Below are positions 34,410-43,674 of a stretch of 64,000 nt of DNA, piece after piece (within the stretch, counting starts at the first letter, position 1; every line of letters starts with the position of its first letter). The stretch comes from Rhodopirellula sp. P2. Its GTDB lineage: Bacteria; Planctomycetota; Planctomycetia; Pirellulales; Pirellulaceae. The stretch spans positions 2,647,001-2,711,000 of the forward strand of contig NZ_CP118225.1 of assembly GCF_028768465.1 (NCBI RefSeq). The letters run 5' to 3'. The notes under the pieces are model-generated. The model saw only the letters and a list, made by a program, of their open reading frames with translations. It was not told where the DNA came from and made no database searches. Made by a program: the position numbers and the translations under genes.

Positions 34410-35570
34410 GTGAGACGATCCTGGTCGAGAACGCTGCTGCGTCCCTGGAGTAAGAAGCGGGGACGCCGTTCGCGAACCGGGGCATTGCGTGGTGTCCTGG
34501 GGGAATTGGCGTTTTATTTGAGCCTGATTCTGCTGGGCGTGTTCGTGCTCGCGCTGGTGGTCGTGTCATCCGTGATGATGACCCGCATTGGCATCGATCT
34601 CCCCGAAGAGGCCCGCCGAGTTCTGGAGTCCAATCTGACCCAAGGTGGCGGAAGATGGGGGCGCTGGGTGGTTGCGGTTGTTTCTGTCGTGTCCATCGCA
34701 TCGGGAGTGATCGGGCTGGGGTACCGCTTGCTGCATCTTGGATTCAGCCAAGAGCGAATTTCCGCCAGTCGCAAACGGGCGATCGATGAGACGCGTTCGT
34801 TGGCCGGGCGAGAATCCGCGTCGGAAGAGTCTTCGCAATCGTTTGAACCGGAACTGGATGCTCAAGATTTTCCGGAATTGCCAACGGTCCCGTGGCGTCA
34901 GGTTCTGAACGAGAGTCCGGGCGAACGGCTTCGCTTTCGGTTGGCTTCGATTTCGACTGGGCGGATGAGTGTGTTTGGTTCGGCGGCCTTGGCGTTGGGC
35001 TGGAATAGCCTGTGTTTGGTGCTGTTGGCGGTCGTGATCTCGGGTTGGTGGTATGGACTGCCGCGACCGATTTTGGCCGTGCTGATGGTTCCCTTTTCCG
35101 GCATCGCGGTCTGGTCGCTGAGAGTGTTTTTGAAGGAGGTGCGGAAGGTTGCCGGGGTGGGGGCGACGGTCGTCGAGATCAGTGATCACCCGTTGCAGCC
35201 CGGTGGGCACTACGAGCTGTTTGTCTCCCAAATGGGCAAGATGCGGCTGAAATCGTTGAAAATTGAGCTGGTTTGTGAAGAGGAATCGTTTTTTCGCCAG
35301 GGCACGGACGTTCGCAGTGATCATCATGTGGCGTTGCGGCAAGAATTGTGGCAGGAAAAGACGGTTCGTGTTGACCCCCGTGGTCCCTGGGAGCAACAAT
35401 TGTCGTTCGAGCTGCCTGAAAACGTGATGCACTCTTTTGCTGCAACCAACAACGTCGTCAGGTGGCGACTGCTTGTCTCTGGAGAGTCCCGTCCGTGGCC
35501 ATCGTTCTGCCGAAGTTTCCCGCTGCTCGTCCATCCGCCGCTCATGTCGCCTCCCGACAGCCCGCGGTGA
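34410..35570 (+). CDS. Hypothetical membrane protein with C-terminal beta-rich domain
   Basis: This protein of about 386 residues is of unknown function. Hydrophobic helices are at about 34-58 (AFYLSLILLGVFVLALVVVS), 85-105, 195-220 and 225-245. A soluble region of about 130 residues follows, with beta-strand-like segments (HPLQPGGHYELFVSQMGKM, LKSLKIELVCEEESFF, QEKTVRVDPRGPWEQQLSFELP) that suggest an arrestin- or Ig-like sandwich. The start is GTG at 34410, or TTG one codon earlier. It lies 18 bp after the alpha-CTD gene, and its end overlaps the next gene by 76 bases. Confidence 0.7.
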   Translation: MRRSWSRTLLRPWSKKRGRRSRTGALRGVLGELAFYLSLILLGVFVLALVVVSSVMMTRIGIDLPEEARRVLESNLTQGGGRWGRWVVAVVSVVSIASGVIGLGYRLLHLGFSQERISASRKRAIDETRSLAGRESASEESSQSFEPELDAQDFPELPTVPWRQVLNESPGERLRFRLASISTGRMSVFGSAALALGWNSLCLVLLAVVISGWWYGLPRPILAVLMVPFSGIAVWSLRVFLKEVRKVAGVGATVVEISDHPLQPGGHYELFVSQMGKMRLKSLKIELVCEEESFFRQGTDVRSDHHVALRQELWQEKTVRVDPRGPWEQQLSFELPENVMHSFAATNNVVRWRLLVSGESRPWPSFCRSFPLLVHPPLMSPPDSPR

Positions 35571-36064
35571 ATGTGTCGGTCTGCCGTGACGACGGGGCCT
35601 ACGCGGCTGGTTGTCAACTCAAGGCGGGGTGGCGGATCAGCCGGGTTGATTTGAGTGAACTGGAGAGCGTCGAGATTTCGGTTCTCTGGCACACAGAAGG
35701 CAAGGGAGATGAGGACCTCGGTGTCCATTATTTCCAACGCTACGACCATTCCGATCTGCAGAACATTCAGTTGAAGGAGCGGAATGGGATCCAGTGCGTT
35801 TTGCCCGCGTCGCCGCTGAGCTATCAGGGCCACCTGATGCAAATTCAATGGAAGATTCGAGTGCGAGTCTTTCTGGCCGATGGGCGTGAGGTGGTTGCGG
35901 AGCAGCCGTTCTATTTGGTCGCTCACCGCCCGGAATCGAGTCGAGAATTGGTTGTCGAGCCATCTGTGTTGGAGGAGCGTCACGACCCGCCCCAGCGTCG
36001 CTCGCTCGCAGCCAAGTTGCCATCCGTCATCTCGCGTTTACGCGGACGCCGATCGCAGCCGTAG
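35495..36064 (+). CDS. Hypothetical protein coupled to upstream membrane protein
   Basis: This 189-residue soluble protein has beta-rich sequence (AGCQLKAGWRISRVDLSELE, VEISVLWHTEGKGDEDLGVHYF, LMQIQWKIRVRVFLADGREV) and an Arg-rich tail. I do not recognise the family. The pattern resembles the C-terminal domain of its upstream neighbour, and the pair could be an arrestin-like duo. GTG at 35495 is used because GGAGAG lies 8 bases upstream; 76 bases overlap the previous gene. A start at 35462 is also open. Confidence 0.6.
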   Translation: MAIVLPKFPAARPSAAHVASRQPAVNVSVCRDDGAYAAGCQLKAGWRISRVDLSELESVEISVLWHTEGKGDEDLGVHYFQRYDHSDLQNIQLKERNGIQCVLPASPLSYQGHLMQIQWKIRVRVFLADGREVVAEQPFYLVAHRPESSRELVVEPSVLEERHDPPQRRSLAAKLPSVISRLRGRRSQP

Positions 36065-36578
36065 TCTGTGTCAGCCACGAAGTGGCGGAATGGTGTAGCC
36101 CTGAGCGCCAGCTCAGGGATAGCGAGACAACCCGGCGTCGGGAGTCCTGAAGGGACGGCAGGAGGTGCCTTGCAATCGACGCCTGTCGCCCCTGCAGGGC
36201 TTGGTGGCACGGTTTTGCCATTCGATCCACGGGTTGGCACCCGTGGCGACAACATGTCGTCCGTTCCGGACTAGGTGCGTAAGGTGCCAGGTGCGTAAGG
36301 TGCCAGCCACCTTCCCGCCGTGGGGAAATGAGGCGCCCCCTGGCTGATCCAGCCACGAAGTGGCGGCATGGTGTAGCCCTGAGCGTCAGCTCAGGGATAA
36401 CGAGGCAGCTCGGCGTCGGCAGTCCTGAAGGGACGGCAGGAATTGATCCCGTGCCAGATGAGGGGGGAGTTGCGGTTGTAGCGAATCGTCGGGTTGAGAT
36501 GACTTTGCCAGCAGCGGGGGGAGCAATTCGCCGTCGGATTGTGCACGCTCGTCACTCGGGGCTTGGTAAAATGTTGGG
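36065..36578. repeat. Intergenic hairpin repeats, two copies of an element of about 90 bp
   Basis: An element beginning GCCACGAAGTGGCGG and ending CCTGAAGGGACGGCAGGA occurs at 36076-36162 and again at about 36352-36441. It contains the hairpins GCCAC/GTGGC and CCCTGAGC/GCTCAGGG, the latter with loop GCCA in one copy and GTCA in the other. Between them lie the hairpin CCACGGGT/ACCCGTGG (36227-36246) and a 16-bp direct repeat of GTGCGTAAGGTGCCAG near 36274-36305. No gene is supported in this 514-bp stretch. Confidence 0.8.
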
Positions 36579-38963
36579 ATGCAAACAGTGTCCATTGATC
36601 GTGTTGCTCGCCCTGGCTCAAGACGCCTGCGGGGGCATGTTTCGTCTTCGCTCGGAATCCAACCACGAGGCTTGCTCGTTTTCGCTGTTGGGGTGATCGT
36701 TTGTTTCTTTGGTAGCGGCACCAACCTGATGGCGGATGAGCTTGCCAGTGAGGTGATGTTCCGCGAGCAGTTGGTGCCGTTGTTGCGGACTTACTGTTAC
36801 GACTGCCATGGTGAGGAAGACGGCGAAGGCGGCGTGTCGCTGGAAGCTGATGAGACAGCGCTGAAGCTGGTCAAAGGTCGCGACCACTGGATGCGTGCGC
36901 TCGCTCAAGTTCGTTTGGGCACCATGCCACCAGCAGATTCTAAGGTGATGGATCCGTCCAGTCGGGCTCGGATGGTGGAGCTGATTGACGAGTTGGCCAA
37001 TGCGATCGACTGCGTGCAAAATCCGAACGCTGGCAAGGTCGCGTTGCGGCGGCTGAATCGTGCTGAGTATCGCAACACCATCCAAGATTTGGTGGGGGTT
37101 GATTACGCGCCCGCGGATGATTTTCCGGGCGATGACGTCGGCTATGGATTCGACAACATCGGTGATGTGCTGTCGCTGCCGCCTCTGCTGATGGAGAAGT
37201 ACCTCGATGCGGCCGAGATGATCATGGGCGAAGCGATCTACACGCCGCCACCGCCGGAGTTGTTTGAGCTGGAGCGTTCTCCCGCGACCTTGATCGGTGC
37301 GGACAAGTTCAATGTCCGCAGCCACTTGGTGATGTCTTCCAATGGCACGGTCACGTTGCAGTTTGACGCTCCCTTCCGAGGGACCTACACGATCGTGTTG
37401 TCTCTCAGTGGAGACCAAGGCGGGGACGAGCCGGTTCGCGTGGAAGTCACCGATGGTCGCCGTGTCGTCCCGGTGGAGGTGAAGGAGAGTGAGCCGACGG
37501 AAAAGACGGTTGTGTTTCGGTTGGCGAAAGGCACCCGTCAGATCGACATCTCGTTTTTGAATGACTTCTACGTCAAAGATAAAATTGACCGGAACCTGCA
37601 TGTCCACCATGTGAGGGTGGACGGTGTGGAGCAACGTAGGCAGTTTGTTTCGACACCGGATCTGCCAACGACTCATCGAGTGTTGTTGTTTGAAACGCCG
37701 GGCAACGACGATGAATTCGTAGATGCCGCGAAAGCGGTGTTGGGGCGCTTTGCGAGCCGGGCTTATCGGCGGCCGATTGGCAAGTCAGAGCTGGGGCGAT
37801 TGGCGGAGCTGGCCTCTCAGGTGCATGAAAATGGGGGGACATTCGAGGAGAGCATGCAGGTCGCGATGCAGGCTGTTCTGGTTTCGCCGTACTTCCTGTT
37901 TCGAGTCGAGCGACCGCGGGAACCGGGGCCGGACGGTGTGATGCCGCTGGTCAACCAGTATGAGCTGGCCACACGGATTTCGTACTTTTTGTGGAGCAGC
38001 ATGCCGGACGATGAGCTCTTGCGGATGGCACATCGCGGCCAGCTACGCGATCGCCGGATGTTGCTTGAGAAAGTGGGGCGGATGATCAAGAGTCCCAAGG
38101 CGAGCCGGTTCGTCGACAACTTCGCTTCTCAGTGGTTGCAACTTCGTAACCTGGAAATCGTGCAGCCGGACACCCGCATTTATCGTGGTTTCGACGATGA
38201 AGTTCGGGAAGCGATGCGGGTGGAGACGCTGATGTTCTTTTCCGAGGTGATGCGAAACAATTTGCCGGTCACGGAACTGTTGAGTGCCGACTTCACTTAC
38301 ATGAACGAAGCCTTGGCACGGTTCTATGGCATCAATGACGTTCGCGGCAGTGAATTTCGAAAGGTGTCGTTGTCGGGAACACCGCGAGGCGGGTTGCTGA
38401 CGCACGCCAGTGTGTTGACGGTGACCAGCAATCCGACGCGAACCAGCCCGGTGAAACGCGGCAAATGGATCCTCGACAATCTGCTCAACACACCGCCGCC
38501 ACCGGCACCGCCCAACATTCCGGAGCTGGAGAAGGGAAAGTTGGTGGGTTCGCTTCGTGAACGGATGGAGCAGCATCGGTCGAACCCGGCGTGCGCCGCG
38601 TGTCACAACATGATGGACCCGCTGGGGTTCGCGCTCGAGAACTTTGATGCGGTCGGCCGTTGGCGAACACGCGATGGGCGGGATGAGATCGACGCCAGCG
38701 GTTTGATGCCCGATGGGACCTCGTTTGATGGTATCAATGGGTTGCGAGATTTGTTGACGACGCAGCGTAGCGAGCAATTCGTTCGCTGTTTGGCGGAGAA
38801 AATGCTGATCTACGCGTTGGGGCGTGGGACCGAATATTATGACAAGTGTGCACTCGACAAGATCACCGCCGATGTTCGCACGCACGATTACAAATTCGCT
38901 TACTTGATCGCCGCGATCATCGAAAGCGATCCTTTTCAGAAGCAAGGTTATCGAGAACCATGA
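36579..38963 (+). CDS. Exported cytochrome-c-like DUF1592-type protein (planctomycete)
   Basis: This 794-residue protein has an N-terminal signal or anchor helix (about 30-50) and a c-type haem motif CYDCH at residues 73-77. The multi-domain DUF1587/1592/1588/1595/1585 arrangement follows, with the landmarks LRRLNRAEYRNTIQDLVGVD, FASRAYRRPI, ISYFLWSSMPDDELL, NPTRTSPVKRGKWILDNLL, and CAACHNMMDPLGFALENFDA near residue 670, which holds a second CxxCH. Such proteins are abundant in Planctomycetota and probably transfer electrons or act on polysaccharides in the periplasm; the reaction is unproven. Its stop overlaps the next ATG (ATGA). Confidence 0.9.
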   Translation: MQTVSIDRVARPGSRRLRGHVSSSLGIQPRGLLVFAVGVIVCFFGSGTNLMADELASEVMFREQLVPLLRTYCYDCHGEEDGEGGVSLEADETALKLVKGRDHWMRALAQVRLGTMPPADSKVMDPSSRARMVELIDELANAIDCVQNPNAGKVALRRLNRAEYRNTIQDLVGVDYAPADDFPGDDVGYGFDNIGDVLSLPPLLMEKYLDAAEMIMGEAIYTPPPPELFELERSPATLIGADKFNVRSHLVMSSNGTVTLQFDAPFRGTYTIVLSLSGDQGGDEPVRVEVTDGRRVVPVEVKESEPTEKTVVFRLAKGTRQIDISFLNDFYVKDKIDRNLHVHHVRVDGVEQRRQFVSTPDLPTTHRVLLFETPGNDDEFVDAAKAVLGRFASRAYRRPIGKSELGRLAELASQVHENGGTFEESMQVAMQAVLVSPYFLFRVERPREPGPDGVMPLVNQYELATRISYFLWSSMPDDELLRMAHRGQLRDRRMLLEKVGRMIKSPKASRFVDNFASQWLQLRNLEIVQPDTRIYRGFDDEVREAMRVETLMFFSEVMRNNLPVTELLSADFTYMNEALARFYGINDVRGSEFRKVSLSGTPRGGLLTHASVLTVTSNPTRTSPVKRGKWILDNLLNTPPPPAPPNIPELEKGKLVGSLRERMEQHRSNPACAACHNMMDPLGFALENFDAVGRWRTRDGRDEIDASGLMPDGTSFDGINGLRDLLTTQRSEQFVRCLAEKMLIYALGRGTEYYDKCALDKITADVRTHDYKFAYLIAAIIESDPFQKQGYREP

Positions 38964-40318
38964 GTCATTCGCCTCGTTCTTTGTCACGCCGTTTTCTGCT
39001 TCGTGGATTGGGGACCGCGGTGGCATTGCCATTGTTGGATGTGATGAGCCCGACACGCTTGTTGGCAGCCACTTCGGATGGTGGGCCGCCGCCGTTGCGG
39101 ATGGGGTTCTTTTATGTTCCCAATGGCATGCACATGCCTGCTTGGACGCCGCAGAAAGATGGCCGTCAGTTTGAGTTGACGCCGACGCTGCAGAAGTTGG
39201 CGGAAAACAAAGATTCGATCAGCGTTCTGTCGGGGCTGACCCTGGACGGGGCTCGGGCTCACGGCGATGGAGGCGGTGACCATGCACGCAGTGTGGCAGC
39301 GTTCTTGACCGGCGCTCACCCTCGTAAAACCAATGGTGCTGACATTCAAAACGGCGTGTCGGTGGATCAAGTCGCGGCGCAATACGTGGGCGACCGAACC
39401 CGGTTTGCTTCTTTGGAATTGGGGTTGGAAGCGAGCAGCCAGGCTGGCAATTGTGACAGTGGGTACAGTTGTGCCTACGCATCGAACATGTCGTGGCGAG
39501 GGCCGACGAATCCGATGGCCAAGGAGACCGATCCGCGTGCCTTGTTTGATCGCTTGTTCGCGGGGCAAACCATCAAGGAGACACGACGAGCGAAGAGCGA
39601 ACGCGAGAAGTATCGAAAGAGCATCCTGGACTTTGTCTCGGAGGATGCGAAGCGGTTGCATGCTCATCTGCCCATCGTCGATCGTCGCAAGTTGGACGAG
39701 TACCTGTATTCCATCCGCGATGTGGAGAAGCGACTGGACGGTGCCGAAAAGTTAGGCCTGACGGAAGAAGGTGTTCCCGATTACCCGCGACCCAGTGGTG
39801 TGCCGCAGGAGCTTTCACGACACAGCGATTTGATGATGGACATGGTGGCGCTGGCCTATCAAACCGACAGCACGCGAATTTTGTCGTTCATGTTCACCAA
39901 TGCGGGAAGCAATCGGGCTTACAAAGAGATTGGCGTCAACGAAGGCCACCATGAGCTTTCGCACCATGGCAAAAGCGAGCACAAGCAAGCTGAGATTGCG
40001 AAGATCAATTCGTTCCATGCGGAGCGATTCAATTACCTGTTGTCTCGGTTGAACCTGATTCGCGAAGGCGATGGATCGCTGCTGGATCACTGCATGATTG
40101 TTTACGGCAGCGGGATCAGCGACGGGGATCGTCACAATCATGATGACCTGCCGGTCCTGTTGGCCGGGAAAGGTGGCGGGCGGATTCGTGCTGGCCAGCA
40201 CGTGCGGTATGAAAATGGCACCCCGCTGTGCAACCTCTATCTGTGGATGATGAAGCAGATGGGAGCGAATGCCGATCGTTTCGGCGACAGCAACGGAGTC
40301 TTGCAGGGATTGGGGTGA
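38960..40318 (+). CDS. Tat-exported DUF1552 protein
   Basis: This 452-residue protein has a twin-arginine signal (SRRFLLRGLGTAVALPLLD, about residues 9-28), so it is exported folded. The DUF1552 region shows GFFYVPNGMHMPAWTP, LSGLTLDGARAHGDGGGDHA, HPRKTNGADIQNGVSVDQVA, TNAGSNRAYKEIGVNEGHHE and YGSGISDGDRHNHDDLPVLL. The many His and Asp residues recall sulfatase/phosphatase-like metal sites, but the activity is unknown. The DUF1592-DUF1552 gene pair is common in planctomycetes and suggests a two-component exported system. The start overlaps the upstream stop. Confidence 0.9.
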   Translation: MSHSPRSLSRRFLLRGLGTAVALPLLDVMSPTRLLAATSDGGPPPLRMGFFYVPNGMHMPAWTPQKDGRQFELTPTLQKLAENKDSISVLSGLTLDGARAHGDGGGDHARSVAAFLTGAHPRKTNGADIQNGVSVDQVAAQYVGDRTRFASLELGLEASSQAGNCDSGYSCAYASNMSWRGPTNPMAKETDPRALFDRLFAGQTIKETRRAKSEREKYRKSILDFVSEDAKRLHAHLPIVDRRKLDEYLYSIRDVEKRLDGAEKLGLTEEGVPDYPRPSGVPQELSRHSDLMMDMVALAYQTDSTRILSFMFTNAGSNRAYKEIGVNEGHHELSHHGKSEHKQAEIAKINSFHAERFNYLLSRLNLIREGDGSLLDHCMIVYGSGISDGDRHNHDDLPVLLAGKGGGRIRAGQHVRYENGTPLCNLYLWMMKQMGANADRFGDSNGVLQGLG

Positions 40319-41109
40319 CGTCGGTTTTGAACCATTCAGCAAAGATCGCGAGGCGGTTGTTGCCCGTGTTGTTGATTGTGGTCGGCGTCGGTGGGCTGGT
40401 CAGCGGCGTTGGCACTGAGTTAGCCAGTGAATGGTTGGCGATGGGGCGCGAAGCGGGGCCAGTCGCGTTTGTGGTGCTGGGGACGTTGGCGATGTGTTTG
40501 TTCGTTCCCAAGACGTTTGTGTCGATCGCGGCTGGATCCGTGTTTGGTTTGATGCTCGGTGGTCCGACGCTGGCGGTCACGGCGGTTGTTTCAGCGTGGG
40601 TGAACTATCACCTCGGAAAGTGGTCCTTGGGCGGCGGTTTGCTGGGGAATGAATCCCCGAGCGATGGGGCCTCTCCAGGGCAGGCGTTGGACGCTGAGAC
40701 CAACGCGTCCTGGCGCGAGGGATTGCGGATGATTCGATCAACCGCCCGTGACGCGAATCTGGGGATGCATCTGTTGGTTCGGTTGTCGCCAATTCCGACC
40801 ACGATCATCAGCTACTCGATGGGAGCGGCCGGAGCACGTCAGCTTCCCTACTTGGCCGCCGCGTTGTTAGCCGCTGGGCCACAGTTGCTGTGGGTGCATT
40901 GCGGGGCGGTGGCCAGTGAAGCCATGAGCTCCGTTGCCGAGGCGGGGCTGACGGGAGCGGGGGATTCCGGTCTGACTCGCTGGTTGGGGCTGGCCATGTC
41001 CGTCGTTGCGGCGGTGCTGCTGTCGGTTTTGGTGCCGAGGCACATTTGGCAGCAACGAGCGCAAGATTTGGCAGGCAAGGAATTGGCTGCCGCTGGCCAG
41101 GACGCTTAG
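40315..41109 (+). CDS. TVP38/TMEM64 (DedA-like) family membrane protein
   Basis: This 264-residue membrane protein belongs to the TVP38/TMEM64 (SNARE-associated) family. The family pattern is visible in FVPKTFVSIAAGSVFGLMLG and the re-entrant LVRLSPIPTTIISYSMGAAG. Helices lie at about 12-32, 42-65, 70-95, 175-195 and 225-250. DedA/TVP38-type proteins are linked to lipid scrambling and membrane homeostasis. The GTG start at 40315 overlaps the stop of the DUF1552 gene (GTGA), making this the third gene of the unit. Confidence 0.8.
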   Translation: MTSVLNHSAKIARRLLPVLLIVVGVGGLVSGVGTELASEWLAMGREAGPVAFVVLGTLAMCLFVPKTFVSIAAGSVFGLMLGGPTLAVTAVVSAWVNYHLGKWSLGGGLLGNESPSDGASPGQALDAETNASWREGLRMIRSTARDANLGMHLLVRLSPIPTTIISYSMGAAGARQLPYLAAALLAAGPQLLWVHCGAVASEAMSSVAEAGLTGAGDSGLTRWLGLAMSVVAAVLLSVLVPRHIWQQRAQDLAGKELAAAGQDA

Positions 41110-41244
41110 CTTGGTTGGCCGCCTGGAGGCGATTGGCTGGGGCCAGAAGTTCCGCCAGCGGGTTGTCTGGTCTGCGATTCGCTGCGAGTTGGCGTGCGCT
41201 GCGAGTTGGCGTGCGCTGGACGCCTGTTCTGACCGCGCATCGAA

Positions 41245-41271
41245 AAAGGTCCTGTTCGAATCAGGACCTTT
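41245..41271. terminator. Bidirectional terminator hairpin
   Basis: AAAGGTCCTG at 41245-41254 pairs perfectly with CAGGACCTTT at 41262-41271 across a 7-base loop, with extra A on the left and a short T-run on the right. It lies between the converging TVP38-like gene and rpsT. Confidence 0.65.
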
Positions 41272-41341
41272 CGAAGGCTTTGCATCTCAAATCAAGCGGC
41301 GAGTCAGCGGAATTCGCGACATCGCCAGTGATTGGCCTGGA

Positions 41342-41614
41342 TCAGGCAGATTGAGCGGCGTTCTTGATCAAGTTGTTCAAACGGCTCTTGGTGCGAGCGG
41401 CAGCGTTCTTGTGGATCAAGTTGTTCGCTGCGGCACGGTCCAGCTTCTTTTGAGCGATTTTGAACTCGTTCTTGGCGGTCTCTAAATCGTTGTTGTCGAC
41501 AGCTTCACGGACACGACGAATCGTCGAACGCATGTTGGTACGGGTGGCACGATTCAGCAAACGACGTTTTTCGTTTTGACGCAGACGTTTCGAGGCGCTT
41601 GAAGTATTTGGCAT
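41342..41614 (-). CDS. rpsT: 30S ribosomal protein S20
   Basis: This 90-residue basic, helical protein binds 16S rRNA. It has MPNTSSASKRLRQNEKRRLLNRATRTNMRS, a long basic helix, and AAANNLIHKNAAARTKSRLN near the C terminus, the diagnostic S20 sequence. Its length is typical. It is a single-gene unit between a terminator hairpin and the divergent cobA-hemD gene. Confidence 0.97.
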   Translation of the reverse strand: MPNTSSASKRLRQNEKRRLLNRATRTNMRSTIRRVREAVDNNDLETAKNEFKIAQKKLDRAAANNLIHKNAAARTKSRLNNLIKNAAQSA

Positions 41615-41778
41615 TTCGCTCGGAGTGTCCGGCGGACACGCATTGGTAGGGAACGGATCAAATTGGTCAAAATTTGGAATCGAGGAGTATGACGTGCAAT
41701 CAGCCGACTGTCCAGGTCAACGGAGAAGTTCCATAATCTTGTTTTCCAACCCATTTATCGCGTCAAAGCTGCAACTCC

Positions 41779-43311
41779 TTGAATTCTGAACGCTCTCTTT
41801 CTGAAACATCGTCTGGATTCGTCGCATTGGTGGGGGCTGGTCCGGGACATCCGGGATTGCTGACCCTTCGCGGTCAGGAGTGTCTGCGGGAATGTGACGT
41901 CGTGCTGTACGACGGTCTGAGCAACGTCGAAATGCTGGTCCACGCCCCGCAAGCGGTCCACCAAAGTGTGGGAAAACACGGGCAATCGCGAATTTGGAAG
42001 CAGAAGGAGATCATCGCCGAGATGCTCCGGCATGCCCAAGCGGGGCGGCACGTCGTGCGGCTCAAGGGCGGCGATCCGGCCGTGTTTGCTCGGACCAGCG
42101 AAGAAGTCAACGCGTTGAAGGCCGAGGGCATCCCGTTTGAAATCGTTCCGGGCATCACGGCGGCTTTGGCGGCGGGATCCTACGCGGGAATTCCGATCAC
42201 CCATCGCGGGATCGCTTCGGCGGTGGCTTTGGTCACCGGGCATGAAGAGCCGGGCAAGGCGAAATCGGACCTGGATTGGCCGGCATTGGCGAGATTTCCT
42301 GGCACGTTGGTGATTTACATGGGGGTCACGACGGCCAAGCAATGGACCGAGGCGTTGGTCGCAGGCGGCAAAGATCCGAAAACGCCGTGTGCGATCCTCC
42401 GGCGATGCAGTTTGCCCGACCAGCAAAAAATCCAGTGCCGCTTGGACGAGGTCGCCGGCCATTTGACTCCCGCCAGCAAGTTTCGGCCGCCTGTGATCAC
42501 GATCGTTGGTGACGTCACCGGGTTGGCCGAGTCGATGGATTGGTTCAGTCGTCGGCCGCTCTCAGGCAAGCGTGTTTTGGTGACGCGGCCGAGGGATCAA
42601 GCTCAGCAACTGGCCAGACCGCTGGAGGAGTTGGGGGCGAATGTGATCGTCCAGCCCGCCATTGAAATCTCTCCGCCCGATGATTGGTCGGACGTGGATG
42701 CTGCGATCGAGCAGCTCGACTCGTTTGACTCGCTGGTGTTCAGCAGTCGCAACGGCGTGAAGTTCTTTCTGGATCGGTTGCTGGACCAAGGCCGTGATTT
42801 GCGTTGCCTGGGTGGACTCAAGATCGCGGTGGTCGGTGATGCGACGGCCGCGGTGTTGGCCGCTTATCATCTGCGAGCGGATTGGATTCCGGCAACGTTT
42901 GACGCCGACGCGTTGCTGGAAACGTTGCTTCAGGTCCAGCCCTCCGTGCGTTCCACGTTGATCGTGCGAACCCAGCGCGGGCGCGATGTTGTTGCGGACG
43001 GGCTTCGGCAGGTCGGGGCGAACGTTCGCGAGGTGGTCGCCTATCAAAATCGAGACGTGCCGGAAATGGACCCGATCACGCGAGCCAAGTTGAACGAGCA
43101 ACCGTTGGACTGGGTGACATTGACCAGTCCTGCGACGGCACGGAATGTTCATCGTTGGTTGGGCGATTCCATTGGCGACACCAAGGTCGCGGTGATCAGT
43201 CCACTGACCGCGGAAGCTGTTCACGAATTGGGATGGCGAGTCGACGCGATCGCTTCGTCGGCCACAATGCAATCTTTGACCCAAGCGATTCTTGACGCGG
43301 AGACAACATGA
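41779..43311 (+). CDS. cobA-hemD: Uroporphyrinogen-III methyltransferase / uroporphyrinogen-III synthase fusion
   Basis: This 510-residue fusion enzyme acts at the tetrapyrrole branch point. Residues about 12-255 form the SAM-dependent methyltransferase: VGAGPGHPGLLTLRG, VVRLKGGDPAVFAR, PGITAALAAGSYAGIPITHRG. Residues about 260-505 form the HemD synthase: GKRVLVTRPRDQAQQLARPL, FDSLVFSSRNGVKFFLDRL, WVTLTSPATARNVHRWLGD. Together they make uroporphyrinogen III and convert it to precorrin-2. The start appears to be TTG at 41779, because no ATG or GTG precedes the GAGPG motif in frame. The stop overlaps the next ATG (ATGA). Confidence 0.93.
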   Translation: MNSERSLSETSSGFVALVGAGPGHPGLLTLRGQECLRECDVVLYDGLSNVEMLVHAPQAVHQSVGKHGQSRIWKQKEIIAEMLRHAQAGRHVVRLKGGDPAVFARTSEEVNALKAEGIPFEIVPGITAALAAGSYAGIPITHRGIASAVALVTGHEEPGKAKSDLDWPALARFPGTLVIYMGVTTAKQWTEALVAGGKDPKTPCAILRRCSLPDQQKIQCRLDEVAGHLTPASKFRPPVITIVGDVTGLAESMDWFSRRPLSGKRVLVTRPRDQAQQLARPLEELGANVIVQPAIEISPPDDWSDVDAAIEQLDSFDSLVFSSRNGVKFFLDRLLDQGRDLRCLGGLKIAVVGDATAAVLAAYHLRADWIPATFDADALLETLLQVQPSVRSTLIVRTQRGRDVVADGLRQVGANVREVVAYQNRDVPEMDPITRAKLNEQPLDWVTLTSPATARNVHRWLGDSIGDTKVAVISPLTAEAVHELGWRVDAIASSATMQSLTQAILDAETT

Positions 43312-43622
43312 TTCCCAAACGCTACCGCCAAATGCACGCGGACCATCCTGAGTTCATGCGAGCCTACGAGGACCTGGGCAAAGCTGCTCGCGAGTGTGGC
43401 CCGCTGAGTGACCGAGAGGTGGCGTTGGTTAAACTGGCGATCTCACTGGGAGCTGGCTTGGAAGGCGCCGCTCACTCGCATTGTCGCAAAGCCTTGGAAG
43501 CCGGGTGTTCGCCGGATGACTTGCGACACGTGGCGATGCTCTCCGCCCCAACGATCGGATTTCCCACGATGATGCGAGCGAAGTCGTGGGTGGAAGATGT
43601 GATTGAACCCAAGCCGATGTGA
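43308..43622 (+). CDS. Carboxymuconolactone decarboxylase (CMD/AhpD-like) family protein
   Basis: This 104-residue all-helical protein shows LSDREVALVKLAISLGAGLEGAAHSHCRKALEAGCSPDDLRHVAMLSAPTIGFP as its core. It has the single Cys-His layout (HSHCRKA) and lacks the CxxC pair of AhpD, so a peroxidase-reductase role is not supported. Its start overlaps the cobA-hemD stop, suggesting coupled expression. Function in tetrapyrrole metabolism is not known. Confidence 0.8.
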   Translation: MIPKRYRQMHADHPEFMRAYEDLGKAARECGPLSDREVALVKLAISLGAGLEGAAHSHCRKALEAGCSPDDLRHVAMLSAPTIGFPTMMRAKSWVEDVIEPKPM

Positions 43623-43674
43623 TCCTAAGCAGGTCGGCAGGAGTCATTCGGCATTTGAGCCGTTTTGGCGACCG

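Noticed and set aside
41245..41271. tRNA-like GTTCGAATC
   Set aside because: It is the loop of a terminator hairpin; no acceptor or anticodon stems can be formed around it.
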